Positions 32,106 to 35,999 of a stretch of 35,999 bases of DNA are shown here, one piece after another (the first letter of the stretch is position 1; each line of letters begins with the position of its first letter). Position numbers and translations under genes: made by a program. Below the pieces are notes generated by a model, which saw only the letters and a program-made list of their open reading frames with translations, was not told the origin of the DNA and did not search any database. Origin of the DNA: Dehalococcoidia bacterium (GTDB lineage Bacteria; Chloroflexota; Dehalococcoidia; Tepidiformales; Tepidiformaceae); NCBI GenBank assembly GCA_020847985.1, contig JADLBC010000052.1, positions 1-35,999 of the forward strand, in the 5' to 3' direction.

Positions 32106-33290
32106 ATGACGACCGATCCGTCGGCCGCCCCTGCGCGTTTCATTTCCCGCCGCATGGGCACTATCCCGCCCAGCGGCATTCGCAAGTTCTTTGACCTCCT
32201 CTCCACCATCGAGGACGTCATCTCGCTCGGTGTCGGCGAGCCCGATTACATAACCCCCGAGCCCATCAGCCGCGCGGCCATCCGCAGCATCGAACGCGGC
32301 GATACGCACTACACCTCCAACTACGGCCTTCTTGAACTGCGCGAAAAGCTGGCGGCCCACCTCCACCGCCTCTACGGCGTCACCTACGACCCGCGCACCG
32401 AGATCGTCATCACGAGCGGTTCCAGCGAAGCGTTCGATATCGCCCTGCGCGCCCTCCTCGACCCCGGCGACGAAGTCCTCTGCGCGGACCCCTGCTACGT
32501 GGCCTACCTGCCCGCCACGCTCATGGCGGGCGGCTGCTTCGTGCCCGTGCCGACGTATTCCGAGAACGATTTCCGCCTGCTGCCGGCCGATATCGAGGCG
32601 CGCATTACGCCGCGCACGAAGGCCCTCCTCCTCGGTTACCCGTCCAACCCCACCGGCGCGGTCATGGGCCGCGAGGACCTCGCCGCCGTCGGCGAAGTCG
32701 CCGCCCGCCACGACCTTGCCGTCATCAGCGACGAACTGTACGACCGCATGACCTACTCCGGGACGCACGCCTCCTTCGCCGCGGTGCCGGGCATGCATGG
32801 CCGCACGGTGCTCCTGGGTGGCTTCTCCAAGGCTTACGCCATGACCGGCTGGCGCCTGGGCTGGGTCTGCGCACCCGCGCCGCTCGCCGAGGCGATCATG
32901 AAGGTGCACCAGTACGTCATGATGTCCGCGCCCACCGCCGCCCAGTACGCCGGTGTCGCCGCGATCGATGAGGGCGAGGACTTCGTCGCGGCCATGGTCG
33001 CCGAGTACGATCGCCGCCGTCGCCTGATCGTCGATGGCTTCCGCGCCATCGGGCTGCCCACGTTTGAACCGCGTGGCGCCTTCTACGCCTTCCCCGACAT
33101 CCGCGCCACGGGTCTCGATAGCGTTGCCTTCAGCGAGCTCCTGCTCTCAGAAGAGCGCGTCGCCGTCGTCCCCGGCAACGCCTTCGGTGCGAGCGGCGAA
33201 GGGCACGTGCGCGCCTGCTACGCCACCGGATACGAACAGATCGAACGCGCGCTCGAACGCATCGGGCGGTTCGTCCAACGCCACCGCTAA
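32106..33290 (+). CDS. class I/II pyridoxal-phosphate aminotransferase (candidate alanine-forming)
   Basis: A 394-residue fold-type I aminotransferase of the AAT family. The N-terminal FISRRMGTIPPSGIRKFFDLLSTIEDVISLGVGEPDY is typical of aspartate/alanine-type enzymes. It shows the cofactor loop SGSSEAFD (104-111), NPTG (181-184), D209 in ISDELYDRM, the Schiff-base K242 in GFSKAYAMTGWRLG and a C-terminal Arg in GHVRACYA. The Shine-Dalgarno AAGGGAG (32092-32098) is 7 nt upstream. Motifs alone do not decide between alanine, aspartate and other donors. The alanine-rich attenuator upstream favours alanine (pyruvate) transamination, which is inference. It converges with the MFS gene with a gap of only 4 bp. 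Confidence 0.9.
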   Translation: MTTDPSAAPARFISRRMGTIPPSGIRKFFDLLSTIEDVISLGVGEPDYITPEPISRAAIRSIERGDTHYTSNYGLLELREKLAAHLHRLYGVTYDPRTEIVITSGSSEAFDIALRALLDPGDEVLCADPCYVAYLPATLMAGGCFVPVPTYSENDFRLLPADIEARITPRTKALLLGYPSNPTGAVMGREDLAAVGEVAARHDLAVISDELYDRMTYSGTHASFAAVPGMHGRTVLLGGFSKAYAMTGWRLGWVCAPAPLAEAIMKVHQYVMMSAPTAAQYAGVAAIDEGEDFVAAMVAEYDRRRRLIVDGFRAIGLPTFEPRGAFYAFPDIRATGLDSVAFSELLLSEERVAVVPGNAFGASGEGHVRACYATGYEQIERALERIGRFVQRHR

Positions 33291-33294
33291 TGGG

Positions 33295-34509
33295 TCAGGC
33301 CGGGGCTTCGCTCGGTTCCAGCCGTTCGGGCGCGCCGCCGAAGCGCTGCTCGTTCACGCTCATGGCGTACGTCCAGAGCGAAAAGAGCGCGATCGCGCCC
33401 GCGACCGGGCCGAGGGCGTGGTAGCCGCCCAAACTCAGCACCAGCCCGCCAAGCGCCGACCCCGTCACGATGCCGAACTGCTGCCCCGAGGCGAACAGCG
33501 CCATGACCGATCCGCGCCGTTCCGGGTCCATCTCCGAAAGCACTGCCTGCGCCGAGGTGTAGCGAGCGCCGGCCGCCGTCGCGAACAGCAGCAGCGCCAC
33601 CAACGCCCCCGCGATGAACGGCACGACCGTGATGAGCGACATAAAGAGCGCGCACATCGCCGTGCTCACGAGCACCACCGGCCGCTTCCCCGAGGTATCG
33701 CAGATGCGCCCGCCGATGTTGCTCCCGGTAAGCACGCCGATGCCCATGACCATCGTCAGCCCGCCCAGCGCCCACGCCGATACGTGGAAGTACTCATGGA
33801 AGTACGCGCCCATGTACACCGAGAACACGTTCCAGTAGCCCGTCGCGAGGTAGTTCGAAAACGTGAGCAGCGCCGTCGGCCGGTCGCGCAGCAGCGACAC
33901 GATGTCGCGCAGCCCGCGCGACTGGCCAGTGTTCCCCGCCGAATCGTCGGGCAGCCGCGCGAAGAGCAGGGTCGTGAACAGGAGCGAAAGCCCCGCCATG
34001 AGCACGAAGCTCCAGCGCCACGAAAGCAGCCCGCTGATGAACGCCCCCAGCGGTACCCCGAGGATGCTCGCGCTTGTGTTCGCCGAGATCACCCATGCCA
34101 TCGCCCGGCCGCGCTCTTCGTACGAGAAGTAGTCCCCGACGGCGGCGAAGACGGCCGGGGTGAGGCTCGCGACGCCGAGCCCGGCCAGCATCCGTGCCCC
34201 CATGAGCGCCAGGTAGTTCGGGGCCACGGCCGAGAGGGCCGTCGCGATCGTCAGCACCGTCATGCCCCAGAGCACCATCCGACGCCGGCCGAGGCGGTCG
34301 ATCAGCGGGCCCGAGAGGATCGCCGCCGTGCCACCCACGATCGCGTACGCCGTCACGAGGAGGCCGGCCGTCGCCACCGGGACGTCCAGGTCGTCCGAGA
34401 TCGCGGGGATGAGCGGCGCGAGGATAAGGTTGTTGAAGACGGCCCCGAAGCTCGCCGTGCAGAGCAGGGAAAGGATGAGCCTGCGGTTCGCCGCGCCCTG
34501 CAACGTCAT
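33295..34509 (-). CDS. MFS transporter, drug/metabolite efflux type
   Basis: A 404-residue major facilitator with about 12 hydrophobic segments. The loop 2-3 signature GPLIDRLGRRRMVLWG and the antiporter-like segment in helix 5, ISANTSASILGVPLGAFISGLLSWRWSFV, resemble DHA1/AraJ-type efflux proteins. The N-terminus is short and cytoplasmic. A -10 TAGGCT lies 6 nt before the ATG, so the mRNA is probably leaderless. There is no adjacent regulator. Substrate unknown; sugar or amino-acid export is possible given the neighbouring amino-acid genes. Confidence 0.9.
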   Translation of the reverse strand: MTLQGAANRRLILSLLCTASFGAVFNNLILAPLIPAISDDLDVPVATAGLLVTAYAIVGGTAAILSGPLIDRLGRRRMVLWGMTVLTIATALSAVAPNYLALMGARMLAGLGVASLTPAVFAAVGDYFSYEERGRAMAWVISANTSASILGVPLGAFISGLLSWRWSFVLMAGLSLLFTTLLFARLPDDSAGNTGQSRGLRDIVSLLRDRPTALLTFSNYLATGYWNVFSVYMGAYFHEYFHVSAWALGGLTMVMGIGVLTGSNIGGRICDTSGKRPVVLVSTAMCALFMSLITVVPFIAGALVALLLFATAAGARYTSAQAVLSEMDPERRGSVMALFASGQQFGIVTGSALGGLVLSLGGYHALGPVAGAIALFSLWTYAMSVNEQRFGGAPERLEPSEAPA

Positions 34510-34515
34510 CCTCTG

Positions 34516-34521
34516 AGCCTA
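34516..34521 (-). promoter_or_regulatory. -10 element, leaderless start of the MFS gene
   Basis: TAGGCT on the minus strand ends 6 nt before the ATG at 34509. The intervening CAGAGG is too close to the ATG to act as a ribosome site. Confidence 0.55.
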
Positions 34522-34587
34522 CGAGCGAACGGCAGCACGCGCATCCAGCGGCCGCCGTCGTTCGTCACCCGCATGTTTCCCATCTGA

Positions 34588-34607
34588 CCCCTTAGGGGTT
34601 CCCCCTA
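34588..34607. promoter_or_regulatory. overlapping dyad symmetry upstream of unknown gene
   Basis: CCCC-TTA-GGGG (34588-34598) overlaps TAGGGG-TTC-CCCCTA (34593-34607). The two dyads share the central GGGG and cannot both form as RNA hairpins. It lies 31 bp before the ATG of the unknown gene and may be an operator or RNA switch. Confidence 0.4.
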
Positions 34608-34637
34608 CCCCCCGAAGATTGCTTCAGGGAGTGCTTC

Positions 34638-35216
34638 ATGTCTGTGCCTGCTATCGGTCCCGTCCATGCCATCGACCCCGGGGGCAGCTTCGAAGGCGTC
34701 CAGGTCGGCGTCCGCGCCAGCCCGGACCGCGTCGTGCTTTCCGCCGATGCGTACCGCGCCGCCCACGATGGCGGGCCCGCGGGCGGCGGAGACGGCCAGA
34801 TGGCGTTCACCGCCGAAGGCGGACGCGCCGGCCGGGTCACGATGTCGCCGGCGAGCGTCCCCGGGATGGTGCACGTCAGCGTCCGGCTCGCGTCCGGCCC
34901 GGGCTCAGCCGACGGCCCCGGCGCCGACCCGGATCCAATCGTCTCACTCGAAGCGGATGTCCGCAGCGGCTGGATTCAGAACGTCAGCCGCGGCGCTTCG
35001 ACGCAGAACGAACAGGCGACGCGCATCGCCGAGGCGCTCGCCCGCGTCGCCTCCCTCCCCGGGCAGGCGACCGTGCAGGCGAACGGCGAGGCAGCGCTCA
35101 TCCGCGGCCCCGTGCGGCCGCGCTGGCCCCAGGTCTGGCTGCCGGCCGAATATCCACCACCCCCGGACGACCCGTCCCTCGTCGCGCAGATGCGCGCTGC
35201 TGAGACCGCCGCGTAG
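34638..35216 (+). CDS. unknown 192-residue protein
   Basis: A protein I do not recognise. The composition (Gly, Ala, Pro, Asp, Val) and strong third-position GC favour this frame over two other long readings across the same bases. It has no signal peptide or membrane segment. Visible parts are a beta-like N-terminal half (EGVQVGVRASPDRVVLSADAY, MVHVSVRLASG), a helical segment TQNEQATRIAEALARVASLPGQATVQANGEAAL, and a Pro-rich tail WLPAEYPPPPDD. The segment around 115-145 vaguely resembles the anti-sigma-28/flagellar FlgM type (helix followed by I-A-E-A-L), but this is speculative. An AGGGAG site precedes the ATG, and a terminator follows. Monocistronic. Confidence 0.6.
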   Translation: MSVPAIGPVHAIDPGGSFEGVQVGVRASPDRVVLSADAYRAAHDGGPAGGGDGQMAFTAEGGRAGRVTMSPASVPGMVHVSVRLASGPGSADGPGADPDPIVSLEADVRSGWIQNVSRGASTQNEQATRIAEALARVASLPGQATVQANGEAALIRGPVRPRWPQVWLPAEYPPPPDDPSLVAQMRAAETAA

Positions 35217-35237
35217 GCTCCCCCACGACGGCGCAAA

Positions 35238-35265
35238 GAAAGGCCCCGGCATGCCGGGGCCTTTC
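35238..35265. terminator. bidirectional terminator
   Basis: A perfect 28-bp palindrome (35238-35265) with GAAAG at one end and CTTTC at the other. It has an A-rich flank on the left and short T run on the right. Separates the unknown gene from the converging acyl-CoA dehydrogenase. Confidence 0.9.
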
Positions 35266-35287
35266 CAATGAGAGCCGGGTTCGGCGA

Positions 35288-35999
35288 CTAGCCGCGCGGG
35301 AGGCCGAGACCGCGCGTCGCGATGACGTTGCGCTGGATCTCGTTCGAGCCCGAGTAGATCGTCGACGGCACGGACTGGAGGTACTGCTCCATCATCTGGC
35401 CGCCGAGCGGGGCGTTTTCCTGCTCCGGCCGGAACTGGCCCGAGAGGCCCAGCATCGAGATGCCGAAGTTGTAGATCTTCTGTCCGAGCTCGGACTGGTA
35501 GATCTTGACGACCGAGGCCTCGTAGTTCGGCACGCGGCCCGTGGCCTGGATGTAGCCGATGCGATAGCCGAGGTAGCGGCCGACGCCGTTCGCCACCACG
35601 AAATCCGCCAGCTTCGTGCGGTACTTCTTGCGGCGGTCCGCCGGGCCGTCCTTGAGCGTCTGGGTCAGGCCTTCCAGCGTCTTCTTCTGCGACGCCGTCG
35701 TGCCGATGCCCGAGCGCTCGAAGTCCAGCAGCGTCATGCCGACGTACCAGCCGCGGTTCTCTTCGCCGATCAGGTTCTGGGCCGGCACACGCACATCCTC
35801 GAAGAACACTTCGTTGAAGTGGTGGCGGTTCGCCATGTTGATCAGCGGGCGAAGCTGCAGGCCGGACTGGTTCTTGATGTCGTCGATGAGCAGGAACGAG
35901 ATGCCGCGGTGCTTGGGCGCATCCGGGTCCGTGCGCACGAGCGCGAACATCTGGTTCGCGCGGTGGCCGCCCGAGGTCCAGATCTTCTGGCCGTTGATC
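35288..35999 (-). CDS. acyl-CoA dehydrogenase, C-terminal part (cut by window edge)
   Basis: The last 236 residues of an acyl-CoA dehydrogenase; the 5' part is outside the window. It enters at INGQKIWTSGGHRANQMF, the typical end of the middle beta domain, where the Trp-Thr-Ser segment contacts FAD. It continues with ALVRTDPDAPKHRGISF and FNEVFFEDVRVPAQNLIGEENRGW. The C-terminal four-helix domain includes LLDFERSG, VVKIYQSELGQKIY and the closing IYSGSNEIQRNVIATRGLGLPRG. The SNEIQRN block is the family signature. It oxidises acyl-CoA thioesters with electron-transfer flavoprotein as acceptor. Substrate chain length cannot be told. Confidence 0.95.
   Translation of the reverse strand, partial: INGQKIWTSGGHRANQMFALVRTDPDAPKHRGISFLLIDDIKNQSGLQLRPLINMANRHHFNEVFFEDVRVPAQNLIGEENRGWYVGMTLLDFERSGIGTTASQKKTLEGLTQTLKDGPADRRKKYRTKLADFVVANGVGRYLGYRIGYIQATGRVPNYEASVVKIYQSELGQKIYNFGISMLGLSGQFRPEQENAPLGGQMMEQYLQSVPSTIYSGSNEIQRNVIATRGLGLPRG

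Noticed and set aside
33034..34587. A 517-codon + strand open frame over the MFS gene
   Set aside because: Composition is Arg/His/Gln-rich shadow sequence; the minus-strand MFS frame has clear membrane segments and family motifs.
34619..35271. Two alternative + frames over the unknown 192-residue gene
   Set aside because: Both are Arg/Pro/Ser-rich and lack a Shine-Dalgarno site; the 34638 frame has the expected third-position GC and ribosome site.

Overview
This is a high-GC bacterial chromosome segment. It carries mostly housekeeping and metabolic genes, with one insertion-sequence end at the left edge and no phage, CRISPR or defence genes that I can see. The gene content suggests a Chloroflexota-type (possibly Dehalococcoidia-like) organism: a coenzyme-F420-type LLM oxidoreductase, a giant multi-GAF sensor kinase, a citramalate route to isoleucine, a stand-alone Lrp/AsnC ligand domain, a caa3-CtaG assembly protein and a DUF1015 protein. 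That placement is inference from gene content, not from a phylogeny. Many starts lie only 6-7 nt after a TA-rich -10 hexamer (TACACT, TACGCT, TATGCT, TAGGCT), so leaderless mRNAs look common. Other genes have Shine-Dalgarno sites or start codons overlapping the upstream stop.

Layout. 0-2.2 kb: end of an IS481-type transposase, then a leftward pair (amidohydrolase plus a TIM-barrel-like protein). 2.3-4.7 kb: rightward sugar dehydrogenase and LLM oxidoreductase. 4.8-11.2 kb: leftward two-component operon with a NarL-type regulator followed by a 1939-residue kinase with Cache, HAMP, PAS and seven GAF domains. 11.3-14.5 kb: leftward thiamine-precursor ABC transporter operon behind a TPP riboswitch. 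14.6-20.7 kb: small exported protein, DUF1015 protein, HIT protein, RNase PH, ComEC and an orphan PhoB-like regulator. 20.9-23.1 kb: three tightly overlapped leftward genes (unknown protein, threonine aldolase, lipoprotein). 23.2-26.6 kb: tRNA-Pro, Lrp/AsnC domain protein, CtaG and a chemoreceptor. 26.8-33.3 kb: amino-acid synthesis block (cimA, LysN-like aminotransferase, NTF2-like protein, ilvC, second aminotransferase). 33.3-36 kb: MFS exporter, an unknown protein and the 3' part of an acyl-CoA dehydrogenase.

The most interesting signals are two short leader peptides in the amino-acid block. Upstream of cimA is a 22-codon ORF whose residues 4-12 read VPILPVVIV, set in a leader with competing hairpins; this is expected of a branched-chain amino-acid attenuator. 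Upstream of the second aminotransferase is a 21-codon ORF with 11 alanines, including six consecutive alanine codons. It starts just after a candidate promoter and is followed by mutually exclusive stem-loops and a textbook U-tailed terminator. This looks like an alanine-sensing transcription attenuator, a specificity I do not know as an established ribosome-mediated attenuation system.

IlvC and CimA belong to the same pathway (isoleucine/valine/leucine), and the two aminotransferases could supply or consume the same keto and amino acids. The two leaders may therefore tune carbon flow from pyruvate to alanine and to branched-chain amino acids. All functional calls rest on motifs read by eye; no database search was run.
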